Assembly: GCF_020181355.1 (NCBI RefSeq)
Contig: NZ_CP084004.1
Span: forward strand, 1,116,001-1,180,000
From: Collinsella aerofaciens
Lineage (GTDB): Bacteria > Actinomycetota > Coriobacteriia > Coriobacteriales > Coriobacteriaceae
Length of the DNA stretch: 64,000 nucleotides
Direction of reading: 5' to 3'
In this document: piece after piece, positions 25,229 through 34,255 of the stretch
How positions within the stretch are numbered: position 1 is the first letter of the stretch
Layout of the letters: every line of letters starts with the position of its first letter
The notes under the pieces: generated by a model
The model's database searches: none
The model's input: only the letters and a program-made list of their open reading frames with translations
What the model was told of the DNA's origin: nothing
Program-made: the position numbers and the translations under genes

Positions 25229-26308
25229 ATGAGCGCACGCGTCACCATGAAGGACATAGCCGCCGAGCTTGGCGTTTCCATTAACACCGTGCATAAGGCC
25301 CTTACGGGCAAGGCCGGCGTGAGCGAGTCTGTGCGTGCCAAGGTTAATGCTAAGGCTGAGGAGATGGGCTATCACCGCAACACGAGTGCTTCGAGCCTGC
25401 GTCGTAAGGACATCAATCTGCTGTTTTGTCTGCCGTGCGCATCGCGTGAGGGCGCTTATTTCTATCGTTACCTATGGGAAGGCTGCAATCGCTTTGAGCA
25501 AGAGGTCATCGACCAGGGCATTACCGTTGAACGCGTTGAATTTGGCGTGGGCGGCTACGCTGATGCACTCGAGCAAATCGACGAGCGTCTGCAGGTGGGC
25601 GAGAAGATTGATGGTTTGCTCGCCTATGCGCCGGGCGACGATCGTGCGACTGAGCTTTTGGGGCAGATCGCCGAGGCGGGCGTGACGATTGAGCTCGTTG
25701 ACGGCGACCGCCCTCACCTCGATCGTCTGGGCGCTAGTTTGGCCGACTACTCCACAGCGGGAAGCCTGATGGCCGAGCAGGCAGCCAACCTGGTTCACGC
25801 TTCTGGGATCGATACCCGCGTGCTTTTATTGGCGGGCGACCCCTATACCGACTCGCACTATTTGACCGCTCGTGCCTTCCACAATTACCTTCGCGAGCAC
25901 AATGTTCCCTGGCAGGTCGAGGATCTGACCGGTGCTCATGCCCAGGTCAAGCAGCTCGAGCACGAGCTCAACCAGCGTCTAAGGTCATCGGAAGCCCCCG
26001 AGTTGATCTGCAGCGTGTTCGCCGTGGGCTCTGAGCTGATTGCCGATGCGCTTGTCTCGGCTAACAAGGCCGGCGAAGTAATGGTGATTGGCAACGACCT
26101 GTTCCCAGAAAGTGCGCTGGCTTTGCGTCGGGGCATCTTTACCAACATCGTCTACAAGGACCCGGTGAGTCTGGCATATCGTGGCGCCAAGACCTTAGGC
26201 GATTACCTGCTGTGGGGGAAGACACCGGCGGAGCCTGTGCAAAAGGGGGCTGTTGAGATGGTGTTTGCCAGCAACGTCGATCGTTACTGCGAGCTCGCCG
26301 GAATCTAA
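25229..26308 (+). CDS. LacI family regulator of hexuronate genes (predicted)
   Basis: 359-residue repressor with an N-terminal LacI helix-turn-helix, 'VTMKDIAAELGVSINTVHKAL', shown as residues 5-24, and hinge 'GYHRNTSASSLRR'. A periplasmic-binding-protein-like ligand domain follows from about residue 62. It precedes the uxaC operon on the same strand, separated by a terminator and two copies of the palindrome GGTGAACGTTCACC, a classic CG-centred LacI operator. It therefore probably represses uxaC-symporter-uxaB-uxaA and responds to a hexuronate or an intermediate such as tagaturonate. The ligand is inference. Start ATG with a GGAG site nine bases upstream. Confidence 0.85.
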   Translation: MSARVTMKDIAAELGVSINTVHKALTGKAGVSESVRAKVNAKAEEMGYHRNTSASSLRRKDINLLFCLPCASREGAYFYRYLWEGCNRFEQEVIDQGITVERVEFGVGGYADALEQIDERLQVGEKIDGLLAYAPGDDRATELLGQIAEAGVTIELVDGDRPHLDRLGASLADYSTAGSLMAEQAANLVHASGIDTRVLLLAGDPYTDSHYLTARAFHNYLREHNVPWQVEDLTGAHAQVKQLEHELNQRLRSSEAPELICSVFAVGSELIADALVSANKAGEVMVIGNDLFPESALALRRGIFTNIVYKDPVSLAYRGAKTLGDYLLWGKTPAEPVQKGAVEMVFASNVDRYCELAGI

Positions 26309-26370
26309 TGCGTTTAGGGAGTTCCCTACTTGCCGCGTATTTTTTGGCAGGGGATCGAAAAATTGTTTCG

Positions 26371-26412
26371 AAGGCCGCTGATGGCGAATCTGCCGTCAGC
26401 GGCCTTTCTTTG
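26371..26412 (+). terminator. Intrinsic terminator after the LacI gene
   Basis: 15-bp stem AAGGCCGCTGATGGC / GCCGTCAGCGGCCTT (one mismatch) with a 6-base loop, followed by TCTTTG. Confidence 0.85.
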
Positions 26413-26486
26413 TGCCGCTTCAACGCAGGATCCATGGCTCGGCAACCGTTAATCGGTCAAAACCTACCGTTTACCCCATGGTAGTT

Positions 26487-26539
26487 AGGTGAACGTTCAC
26501 CTTTTGAGTCGTAATGGATTAGTATGGTGAACGTTCACC
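26487..26539 (+). promoter_or_regulatory. Twin LacI operators flanking the uxaC promoter
   Basis: AGGTGAACGTTCACCT (26487-26502) and GGTGAACGTTCACC (26526-26539) are perfect palindromes with centres 38 bases apart. Between them lies a -10-like TAGTAT (26520-26525); TTCACC inside the first operator could serve as a weak -35. This arrangement would let one repressor block the promoter directly or by looping. Confidence 0.8.
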
Positions 26540-26592
26540 TAGAGGATGACGAGCGTATTGTGCGCCCGCTCCGCAAACAAAGGGGTTGTTTG

Positions 26593-28020
26593 ATGAAAAA
26601 CTTCATGGACGATCAGGATTTCCTGCTGAGCACCAAGACCGGCGAGGAACTGTTCCACAGCTTTGCCGAGGGCATGCCCATCGTTGACTACCATTGCCAC
26701 ATTTCTCCCAAGGAGATCTGGGAGGACAAGCGTTTCGAGAACATCACCGAGGTTTGGCTGGGCGGCGACCACTACAAGTGGCGCCTGATGCGCGCCAACG
26801 GCGTCGACGAGCGTTTTATCACTGGCGACGCCCCTGCTCGCGAGAAGTTCCAAAAGTGGGCCGAGACCCTGGGTCGCTGCGTTGGCAACCCCGTCTTTGA
26901 GTGGAGCCACCTGGAGCTTAAGCGCTACTTTGGCTACGAGGGCGTCCTCAACGGCAAGACTGCCCAGGAGGTCTGGGACCTTGCCAACGCCAAGCTCGCC
27001 GAGGCCAGCTTTACCTGCCGCAACCTGATCAAGCAGTCCAACGTCCGCATGATCTGCACTACCGACGACCCCGCCGACAGCTTTGAGTGGCACAAGAAGA
27101 TTGCCGCCGATGACAGTTTTGACGTTCAGGTCGTTCCCGCCATGCGCCCCGACGCCGCTCTGCGCATCGAGCGCGGCCAGGAGTTCGCCGACTACTGCAA
27201 GCACCTTTCCGAGGTTGCCGGCGTTGAGGTCAGCGACTTTGAGGGCATGAAGTCCGCCATCTCCAAGCGCTACGATGTTGCCCACGAGCTGGGCTGCCGC
27301 GCCTCCGACCACGCACTCGATTACGTTATGTATGTCCCGGCTACCGCCGATGAGATTGAGGCCATCTTTGCCAAGGGCCTGGCTGCCGAGCCGCTCACCG
27401 AGGAAGAGGTCCTCAAGTACAAGACCGCCTTTATGCAGTTTGTCGCGGGCGAGTATGTCCGCCTGGGCTGGGTCATGCAACTGCACTTTGGCTGCAAGCG
27501 CGACAACAACCGTGCCATGTTCGCCAAGCTCGGTCCCGACACCGGTTACGACTGCATCTCCAACTACACGCCGTCCGACCAGCTCGCCGATTTCCTCAAC
27601 TCCATCCAGGAGACCTGCGGCTTGCCCAAGACCATCCTGTATAGCTTGAACCCCATCGACAACACCATGATCGATACCGTGATGGGCTGTTTCCAGGAGG
27701 CTCCGACCGCCGGTAAGATCCAGAACGGTTCCGCCTGGTGGTTCAACGACAACGAGGTCGGTATGCGCGAGCAGCTCACGGCTCTGGCTAACGAGGGCGT
27801 CCTGGGCAACTTTGTCGGCATGCTCACCGACTCCCGCTCCTTCCTGTCCTACCCGCGCCACGAGTATTTCCGTCGCGTGCTGTGTAGCGTGATCGGCGAG
27901 TGGGTTGAGCAGGGCAAGTATCCGGCCGACATGGAGCTGCTGGGCACCATCGTGCGCGATATCAGCTACAACAATTCCGTTCGCTACTTTGGCTTCGATC
28001 TGGACACCGCCGAGGCATAG
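26593..28020 (+). CDS. uxaC: Glucuronate/galacturonate isomerase UxaC
   Basis: Isomerises D-galacturonate to tagaturonate and D-glucuronate to fructuronate, the first cytoplasmic step of hexuronate catabolism. The N-terminal signature 'PIVDYHCHISPKEIWEDK' provides the metal-binding His-X-His of this amidohydrolase-like fold. Other conserved blocks are 'CTTDDPADSFEWH' and 'GMLTDSRSFLSYPRHEYFRRV' region (abbreviated). The start 'MKNFMDDQDF' at 26593 is chosen because AAAGGGG lies upstream and an earlier in-frame GTG sits within the operator. 475 residues, matching the family. First gene of the operon. Confidence 0.95.
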   Translation: MKNFMDDQDFLLSTKTGEELFHSFAEGMPIVDYHCHISPKEIWEDKRFENITEVWLGGDHYKWRLMRANGVDERFITGDAPAREKFQKWAETLGRCVGNPVFEWSHLELKRYFGYEGVLNGKTAQEVWDLANAKLAEASFTCRNLIKQSNVRMICTTDDPADSFEWHKKIAADDSFDVQVVPAMRPDAALRIERGQEFADYCKHLSEVAGVEVSDFEGMKSAISKRYDVAHELGCRASDHALDYVMYVPATADEIEAIFAKGLAAEPLTEEEVLKYKTAFMQFVAGEYVRLGWVMQLHFGCKRDNNRAMFAKLGPDTGYDCISNYTPSDQLADFLNSIQETCGLPKTILYSLNPIDNTMIDTVMGCFQEAPTAGKIQNGSAWWFNDNEVGMREQLTALANEGVLGNFVGMLTDSRSFLSYPRHEYFRRVLCSVIGEWVEQGKYPADMELLGTIVRDISYNNSVRYFGFDLDTAEA

Positions 28021-28070
28021 ATCTGTATGTGCTCCGATTGGTGAAATCGGTTGCAAAGGGGAGGGACCAT

Positions 28071-29576
28071 ATGGTAACAGGGCAACAGAAAAACGAGCAG
28101 ATCGTGTCTGCTCAGGCGGATTCGAGATCGATGCAGAGCTCGCAGGATATCAAGCTGAGCTGGCGTGAGAAAATCTGCTATGGCTTTGGCGATTTGGGCA
28201 ACGGATTCATGTTCGATCTTGGTCAAGCATATCTGACCAAGTTCTACACTGACATCTGTCTGATTTCGCCAGGCGTAGTGAACCTGATTTTCGCCGTCAC
28301 CAAGATTTTCGATGCGTTCATGGACCCGATTGCCGGTGCATTCGTCGACGGTAGAAAGAAGATTGGCAAGCACGGTCGGTTTCGTCCGGTCATGATGGTT
28401 TCGGCCGTGATCCTTGCCGTTCTAACCGTGGTGACCTTCACTGCGTCCGATATTCCCATGGCAGGTAAAATTGCCTATGCGCTGATAACTTACATGATCT
28501 GGGGCGTCGTATACAGCTTCACTAACGTGCCGTACGGATCTCTGGCCACGGTAATGACGCGTGACGTCGATGACCGCGCGCACATGGCGTCAACGCGCCA
28601 GGCCGGTTCGCTTTGCGCACAGCTCATCACGGGCGTAGCGTTCATCCCATTGGTCCTGTTCTTTGCGGGTGGCGACACGCTCGACGGCAATCCGCACGGC
28701 TATACGATTGCAGCTGTCGTCATGGGACTGTGCGGCATCGCCGGATTCGCCATCTGCTTTTTAGGAACGCGCGAGCATATCCGTATCGATCGACAGGCCG
28801 AGGAGAAGGCTGCGGGAAAGGCCGGCAAGAAGTCGAGCGCATTCAGCACGTATTTCAAGGTCGTTTTCACCAACAAGAACCTGGGAGCAGTTATCCTGCT
28901 TACGCTGTTTACCATTTCGGCCATGAACACCAACAACACCATGATGGTGTATTTCTGCCAGTACAACCTGGGTAACATCGCGTTGCAGCCCGTTGTCAAC
29001 GGCATCATGATCGGAACGTCGGTTGTCGCCATTCTCGCCATCCCGACGCTCGTCAAGCATTTCGGTAAGAAGCGCACGTGCGTCGCCTGCTTTATCGTCG
29101 GCGCTGTGGCAAACGGCCTCAACTTCATCCTGCCGACCAATACCGTGACGTTCATCATCTTCGTCACCATCGGCTACGTCGCGCTTGCCATCCCCAACGG
29201 TATCACCTGGAACCTGGTTTCCGATGTTATCGATTACGGTGAATGGCACACGGGAATCCGCAAGGAGGGTACGACCTACGCCGCGTTCAACTTTTCTCGT
29301 AAGCTTGCGCAATCCCTTGCCGCGATCATTTCCGGCGGCATCCTTGCCCTTACCGGATATGTGGCAAATAAGCCCCAGACGGCTGCCACGCTGCTTGGCA
29401 TCAAGGGCGCTCTGACGATTTATCCCGCCTGCGCCCTTCTGGTAGCAGCCTTGATTATCTTCGCTCTCTACGACATTACCGAGAAGAAGTTCAATTCCAT
29501 TTCCAACGACCTGTCGAATGGTCGCTGGGAGCGCGGCAAGATCGGCGAGAGCACTATCGAGACGATCGATAAATAG
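28071..29576 (+). CDS. GPH-family hexuronide/glycoside:cation symporter
   Basis: 501-residue MFS-fold transporter of the glycoside-pentoside-hexuronide (GPH) family, 12 TM helices. The family start 'KICYGFGDLGNGFMFDL' and 'MDPIAGAFVDGRKK.GKHGRFRP' cytoplasmic loop are present, as is the late motif 'LVSDVIDYGEWHTGIRKEGTTYA'-type (abbreviated). UidB and related importers bring in glucuronides or oligogalacturonides with sodium or protons. It lies between uxaC and uxaB and so probably imports galacturonate or its glycosides. ATG 28071 follows GGGAGGG. A stem-loop CCCGGTGCGG / CCGTACCGGG at 29606-29630 separates it from uxaB. Confidence 0.88.
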   Translation: MVTGQQKNEQIVSAQADSRSMQSSQDIKLSWREKICYGFGDLGNGFMFDLGQAYLTKFYTDICLISPGVVNLIFAVTKIFDAFMDPIAGAFVDGRKKIGKHGRFRPVMMVSAVILAVLTVVTFTASDIPMAGKIAYALITYMIWGVVYSFTNVPYGSLATVMTRDVDDRAHMASTRQAGSLCAQLITGVAFIPLVLFFAGGDTLDGNPHGYTIAAVVMGLCGIAGFAICFLGTREHIRIDRQAEEKAAGKAGKKSSAFSTYFKVVFTNKNLGAVILLTLFTISAMNTNNTMMVYFCQYNLGNIALQPVVNGIMIGTSVVAILAIPTLVKHFGKKRTCVACFIVGAVANGLNFILPTNTVTFIIFVTIGYVALAIPNGITWNLVSDVIDYGEWHTGIRKEGTTYAAFNFSRKLAQSLAAIISGGILALTGYVANKPQTAATLLGIKGALTIYPACALLVAALIIFALYDITEKKFNSISNDLSNGRWERGKIGESTIETIDK

Positions 29577-29605
29577 CCCCGCTGCTTGAAAAATCATGAA
29601 TGCAA

Positions 29606-29630
29606 CCCGGTGCGGCGATGCCGTACCGGG
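29606..29630 (+). promoter_or_regulatory. Intra-operon stem-loop, symporter-uxaB
   Basis: CCCGGTGCGG / CCGTACCGGG with a CGATG loop and no T tract; probably an mRNA processing or stabilising hairpin. Confidence 0.5.
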
Positions 29631-29654
29631 ACTTGAGTTGAGAGGAAAACCTCT

Positions 29655-31169
29655 ATGAATAACATCAGCTACGAGACGCTCGAGAAGATCGGCTACGAGG
29701 GCTACGTGCTGCCCAAGGACGCCCCCGAGAAGGTCCTACAGTTTGGCGAGGGCAATTTCCTGCGCGCCTTCGTCGATCGTTTCTTCGATATGGGCAACGA
29801 GGCCACCGGTTGGAACGGCAAGGTCGTCATGGTGCAGCCCATCAGCGGCGCCTTCGATTTCGCCGATGGTATCAATGCCCAGGATGGCCTGTACACCGTA
29901 CTGGTGCGCGGCAAGGAGAACGGTGACACGGTTGACGATTCCCGCGTGATCAGCGCCTGCAGCCGTTGCCTCAATCCGTATCGCGAGGCTGACTACCGTG
30001 CCATGATGGAGGTCGCCGTTTCCGACGACCTGGAGATTATCGTCTCCAACACCACCGAGGCCGGTATCGCCTACGATCCGTCCTGCAAGGCCGACGACAT
30101 GCCCCCCGCGAGCTTCCCTGCCAAGCTTGCCCAGGTGCTCCATGCCCGCTGGGCTGCCGGCAAGCAGGGCGTCATCGTGCTCGCCTGCGAGCTCATCGAC
30201 CATAACGGCGAGGAGCTGCTGCGCATCATGAACCAGTACGTGAGCGACTGGGGCTGGGAGGACGAGTTTTCGCAGTGGATGGCCAACGACTGCACCGTCT
30301 GCACCACGCTCGTCGACACCATCGTTCCGGGTCGCATCCGCGATCCCAAGGAGGCCGCTGCCGTGGCCGAGCGCTTGGGCTATGAAGATCCGTTCTTGGC
30401 CGTGCGTGAGCCCTTCCAGATGTGGGGCATCCAGGGTGACGAATCGCTCAAGGAGCGTCTGCCCTTCGTGAAGGCCGGTCTGCCGGGTGTCTTTGTGACC
30501 CCCGACGTCACCCCGTACAAGAAGCGCAAGGTCCGCATCCTCAACGGCGCCCACACCGCCTTTGTCCCGGGTTCCTGGGTTGCCGGCTTTGATATCGTGC
30601 GCGATTGCATGCACGACGAGACCGTCCGCGGCTTCATGAACACTATGCTCTACGACGAGGTCATTCCGACGCTTGCCGCCGACCTGGATGTCGAGGACTG
30701 CAAGGCCTTTGCCGCCGCTGTTGAGAACCGCTTCGACAACCCGTTTATCGACCACGCGCTGCTCTCCATCTGCCTCAACTCCACGGCTAAGTGGCGTGCC
30801 CGCGACCTGCCTACGCTCAAGGACTACGCTGCCGAGACCGGCAACCTGCCCAAGTGCCTGGCGACGAGCCTGGCCACGCTCATCTCCTTCTACACGCAGG
30901 AGCTCGTGTCCCGCGAGGGCGACGGCCTGCACCTGCGTCGCTCCGACGGCACCGAGTTCACCGCTCAGGACGACGCCTTTGTGCTCGACTTCTACGCTGC
31001 TCACGCCGGCGCCGACGACGCCGAGCTGGTGCACGATGTGCTCTCCAACGAGCAAATGTGGGGCGAGGATCTTACGCAGATCGCCGGCCTGGAGGAGTTT
31101 GTCGTCAACGCTCTCGCCGTCGTGCGCTCCGAGGGCGTCAAGCAGGCGTTCGCGAACGCTCAGGCCTAA
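29655..31169 (+). CDS. uxaB: Tagaturonate reductase (altronate oxidoreductase) UxaB
   Basis: NAD-dependent long-chain mannitol dehydrogenase family enzyme reducing tagaturonate to altronate. The start region 'VLQFGEGNFLRAFVDRFFD' matches UxaB (E. coli 'IIQFGEGNFLRAFVDW'). Further signatures: 'SNTTEAGIAYDP', 'ELIDHNGEELLRIM' and the catalytic block 'KKRKVRILNGAHTAFVP' with Lys, Asn and His. 504 residues, typical. UxaB rather than UxuB is chosen on these blocks and on the neighbouring uxaA. Downstream a stem-loop ACGCCCGCC / GGCGGGCGT (31180-31205) without T tract separates it from uxaA. Confidence 0.92.
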   Translation: MNNISYETLEKIGYEGYVLPKDAPEKVLQFGEGNFLRAFVDRFFDMGNEATGWNGKVVMVQPISGAFDFADGINAQDGLYTVLVRGKENGDTVDDSRVISACSRCLNPYREADYRAMMEVAVSDDLEIIVSNTTEAGIAYDPSCKADDMPPASFPAKLAQVLHARWAAGKQGVIVLACELIDHNGEELLRIMNQYVSDWGWEDEFSQWMANDCTVCTTLVDTIVPGRIRDPKEAAAVAERLGYEDPFLAVREPFQMWGIQGDESLKERLPFVKAGLPGVFVTPDVTPYKKRKVRILNGAHTAFVPGSWVAGFDIVRDCMHDETVRGFMNTMLYDEVIPTLAADLDVEDCKAFAAAVENRFDNPFIDHALLSICLNSTAKWRARDLPTLKDYAAETGNLPKCLATSLATLISFYTQELVSREGDGLHLRRSDGTEFTAQDDAFVLDFYAAHAGADDAELVHDVLSNEQMWGEDLTQIAGLEEFVVNALAVVRSEGVKQAFANAQA

Positions 31170-31179
31170 ATCCTTCTGT

Positions 31180-31205
31180 ACGCCCGCCGGGTAACTGGCG
31201 GGCGT
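31180..31205 (+). promoter_or_regulatory. Intra-operon stem-loop, uxaB-uxaA
   Basis: Perfect 9-bp stem ACGCCCGCC / GGCGGGCGT with a GGTAACT-like loop, not followed by T; it may tune uxaA expression. Confidence 0.5.
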
Positions 31206-31247
31206 CACTCGACTTCTGCTCAACCTGTAGGGTTAGGACTCTTTGTA

Positions 31248-32732
31248 ATGAACACTATCCAGATCAATCCGGCCGACAACGTCATCGTTGCGCTGTCGCC
31301 GCTCGCCAAGGGTGCTGCCGTCGAGGTTCCCGGCGTGGGCGAGGTCGTTGCCGCGGAGGATATCCCGCAGGGTCACAAGATGGCCGTGCGCGCCATTGCA
31401 GCCGGTGAGGATGTCATCAAGTACGGTCTTCCCATCGGCCACGTGACGAAGGACATTCAGCCCGGCCAGTGGCTGCACACGCACAACGTGAAGACCAACC
31501 TCTCGGGTGAGATCGAGTACGCCTACAATCCGACACATCCGGTCGTTGAGCCGGTCGAGGCCGAGACCTTTATGGGCTTCCGCCGTGCCGACGGTCGTGC
31601 CGCCACGCGCAATGAGCTTTGGATCATTCCCACCGTCGGTTGCGTCAACGAAGTCGCTCGTGCCATGTGCGAGCAGACTCAGGACCTGGTCGAGGGCTCG
31701 TTGGAGGGCGTCTATTACTTCCCGCATCCGTTCGGTTGCTCACAGACCGGCGCCGACCATGCCCAGACCCGTCGTCTGTTGGTGGCGCTGTCGCGTCACG
31801 CAAACGCCGCGGGCGTGCTGTTCTTGTCGCTCGGTTGCGAGAACTGCACGCATCAGCAGGTGCTCGACGAGCTCGGTGACTTCGATCACGAGCGCGTTCG
31901 TTTTCTCACCTGCCAGGATGTAGCCGACGAGCAGATCGAGGGCCACAAGATTCTGTCCGAGCTGGCTGACCTGGCCAAGCAGGCCAAGCGTGAGCCCATT
32001 CCGGCCTCAGAGCTGGTTATTGGTCTTAAGTGCGGCGGCTCTGACGGTCTTTCGGGCATTACCGCCAACCCCACGATCGGTCGCGTGAGCGATATGGTCG
32101 TCGCCCGTGGCGGCACGTCGGTGCTCACCGAAGTGCCCGAGATGTTTGGCGCGGAGAGCATCCTGCTCGATCGCTGCGAGAACGAGCAGGTCTTTAACGC
32201 TGCCTCTGACATGCTTAACGGTTTTAAGGATTACTTTATTAGCCATGGTGAGGTGGTCTACGAGAACCCGAGTCCCGGTAACAAGGACGGTGGCATCACC
32301 ACGCTCGAGGACAAGAGTTGCGGCTGCGTGCAAAAGGGCGGCTCCGCACCCATCGTCGACGTGCTGCCGTATGCCGGTCAGGTCACCAAGCATGGCCTGA
32401 ACATGCTGTGCGGCCCGGGCAACGATATGGTATCCACCACGGCGTTGACGGCTGCTGGCTGTCACGTGATTCTGTTCTCGACTGGACGCGGCACGCCGTT
32501 TGGTGCACCGGCGCCCACCCTCAAGGTGTTCACCAATCAGCGTCTGTGCGACCACAAGGCCAACTGGATGGACTTTAACGCCGGCGTGATTGCCACAGGC
32601 GAACGCACACTCGACGAGGCTGCCCGCGACCTGTATCAGCTGGTACTGGATACAGCGAGCGGTAAGCTAACGAGTGCCGAGCGCCGCGGCTGCCACGAGA
32701 TCAGTATCTGGAAAGACGGCGTCTGCCTGTAG
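31248..32732 (+). CDS. uxaA: Altronate dehydratase UxaA
   Basis: Dehydrates D-altronate to 2-keto-3-deoxygluconate (KDG), metal-dependent. Contains the N-terminal SAF-like domain (about 1-95; 'LAKGAAVEVPGV', 'GHKMAVRAIAAGEDVIKYG') and the catalytic domain with 'RADGRAATRNELWIIPTVGCVN', shown in part, 'HPFGCSQTGADH', 'LGCENCTHQQ', 'GLKCGGSDGLSGITANP' and a C-terminal 'FSTGRGTPFGAPAPT'. Conserved Cys in these blocks are the expected iron ligands. 494 residues, full length. Last gene of the operon, with a terminator directly after. Confidence 0.94.
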   Translation: MNTIQINPADNVIVALSPLAKGAAVEVPGVGEVVAAEDIPQGHKMAVRAIAAGEDVIKYGLPIGHVTKDIQPGQWLHTHNVKTNLSGEIEYAYNPTHPVVEPVEAETFMGFRRADGRAATRNELWIIPTVGCVNEVARAMCEQTQDLVEGSLEGVYYFPHPFGCSQTGADHAQTRRLLVALSRHANAAGVLFLSLGCENCTHQQVLDELGDFDHERVRFLTCQDVADEQIEGHKILSELADLAKQAKREPIPASELVIGLKCGGSDGLSGITANPTIGRVSDMVVARGGTSVLTEVPEMFGAESILLDRCENEQVFNAASDMLNGFKDYFISHGEVVYENPSPGNKDGGITTLEDKSCGCVQKGGSAPIVDVLPYAGQVTKHGLNMLCGPGNDMVSTTALTAAGCHVILFSTGRGTPFGAPAPTLKVFTNQRLCDHKANWMDFNAGVIATGERTLDEAARDLYQLVLDTASGKLTSAERRGCHEISIWKDGVCL

Positions 32733-32735
32733 AGA

Positions 32736-32767
32736 GATTCGCCATTCGTAGGGGTGGCGAATCTTTT
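32736..32767 (+). terminator. Intrinsic terminator after uxaA
   Basis: Perfect 9-bp stem GATTCGCCA / TGGCGAATC with a 10-base loop, followed by TTTT. Confidence 0.9.
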
Positions 32768-32939
32768 GATCTCGATGACGGGGCTGCACAGTGGCTCCGT
32801 GCGAGGGAAGGGTTGCTACTGCGCGTTTGTGAGATGCTTTTCGGTGCCCTTTTCCGCACTGTTGACGTATCTATGGTTATTAATTCGGGCAAATTGGTTT
32901 AAGAAGCCGATTTCGTCCAGGTCGATAGAGGGGAATTGC

Positions 32940-34157
32940 GTGCCTATCCACATCGTTGAGGAAGCAAATCGCTGTCTGGGCTGCAAAAAGGCGTTCTGTC
33001 AAATAAAGGGCTGTCCGGTGCAGACGCCCATTCCGCAGGTTATCGACCTCTTTAAGCAGCGCCGTCTGCAAGAGGCGGGCGAGCTGCTGTTCCAGAATAA
33101 CCCGTTGAGTGCGGTCTGCTCCATGGTTTGCAACCATTCGGGCCAGTGCGAGGGCGCGTGCATCCAGGGCCGCAAGGGCGCGCCCGTGCATTTTTCGAGC
33201 ATCGAGAACTATATCTCCACGGCGTATTTGGACCGCAAAGAGTGGAAACCCGCGCCGTCGTGCGGCAAACAGGTCGCTGTGGTCGGCTCCGGCCCCGCCG
33301 GTATGACCGTGGCCATTAAGATGGCGCAGCTGGGTTGCGCCGTCACCGTTTTTGAGCAGCGGCCCGAGATCGGCGGCGTGCTGGAGTACGGTATCCCCGA
33401 GTTCCGCCTGCCGCGCTCGCTCGTGCAAAAGTACCGCCACGTGATGTGCTCGCTCGGCGTGCGCGTTCGCCCCTCGACCACCATCGGCGGTGCGCTCCAC
33501 ATCGACGACTTGCTGCGCGACGGCTACGATGCGGTCTTTGTTGGTACCGGCACCTGGCGAGCTCGAAAGCTGGGTATTCCCGGCGAGTCGCGCGGCAATG
33601 TGCTCTTTGGCATCGACTACCTCGTTGACCCCACGAGCGTGGCGATCGGCGAAAACGTGGCCGTAATCGGTGCCGGCAACGTAGCCATGGATGTGGCCCG
33701 TACGGCGCTTCGCTCGGGTGCCCGCAAGGTCACTGTGTATGCCCGTTCGCGCCATATCTCTGCGATTGACGACGAGGTGGAGTTGACCGAGCTTGACGGT
33801 GCCGAGATTGTGCGCGGCAAGGCGATCTGCGCCATCGATGATAACGGTCCGGTGTTCGAGACGGCTGTCTTTGACGAGGACAACAATGTGGTGGGCTACG
33901 AGGAAGAGCTCGACCGCGTGTCCGCCGACACGGTTGTGATTGCGGCGTCTCAGGTGCCCAAGGACAAGCTCGTGCTTACAACGGGCGGTCTGGAGACCGA
34001 CCATCGCGGCCTGCTTTCGGTCGACGAGCATGGCATGACCACCGTGCCTGGCGTCTTTGCCGCCGGCGACGTGGTCAACGGCCCGCTCACCGTGGTCCAT
34101 GCCGTAGCTGGTGCCAAGCTCGCCGTCGAAGGCATGACCACCTACCTGGGCCTTTAA
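32940..34157 (+). CDS. GltD-like FeS/FAD pyridine-nucleotide oxidoreductase
   Basis: 405-residue flavoprotein related to the glutamate synthase small subunit, NfnB and dihydropyrimidine dehydrogenase N-termini. The N-terminal domain has two FeS-type Cys clusters: 'CLGCKKAFCQIKGCPVQTPI' and 'CSMVCNHSGQCEGAC'. An FAD-binding 'VAVVGSGPAGMTVA' and an NAD(P)-binding 'VAVIGAGNVAMDVARTAL' follow, then a closing 'GVFAAGDVVNGPLTVVHAV'. No glutamate synthase large subunit or NfnA partner is adjacent, so the electron partner is unknown. The GTG at 32940 is chosen over the longer frame because GAGGGG precedes it and 'MPIHIVEEANRCLGC' fits the family start. It is followed by a conserved repeat hairpin. 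Confidence 0.85.
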   Translation: MPIHIVEEANRCLGCKKAFCQIKGCPVQTPIPQVIDLFKQRRLQEAGELLFQNNPLSAVCSMVCNHSGQCEGACIQGRKGAPVHFSSIENYISTAYLDRKEWKPAPSCGKQVAVVGSGPAGMTVAIKMAQLGCAVTVFEQRPEIGGVLEYGIPEFRLPRSLVQKYRHVMCSLGVRVRPSTTIGGALHIDDLLRDGYDAVFVGTGTWRARKLGIPGESRGNVLFGIDYLVDPTSVAIGENVAVIGAGNVAMDVARTALRSGARKVTVYARSRHISAIDDEVELTELDGAEIVRGKAICAIDDNGPVFETAVFDEDNNVVGYEEELDRVSADTVVIAASQVPKDKLVLTTGGLETDHRGLLSVDEHGMTTVPGVFAAGDVVNGPLTVVHAVAGAKLAVEGMTTYLGL

Positions 34158-34163
34158 CTCCAT

Positions 34164-34255
34164 CCCGCCCATCAGTTGCGGTGAAATACGGACTGTTTTG
34201 GCTGTCAAAGGCCTTATCTACTCCGTATTCCACCGCAACTTTTTGTGGGGTGGGC
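34164..34255. repeat. Intergenic hairpin repeat, copy A
   Basis: Arms 34174-34192 and 34222-34240 (AGTTGCGGTGAAATACGGA with its inverse, one mismatch) are followed by TTTTTGTGGGG. The whole unit, including the loop ACTGTTTTGGCTG, recurs almost unchanged at 42573. A shorter relative occurs at 56780. It probably works as a bidirectional terminator between the converging GltD-like gene and kdpE. Confidence 0.88.
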
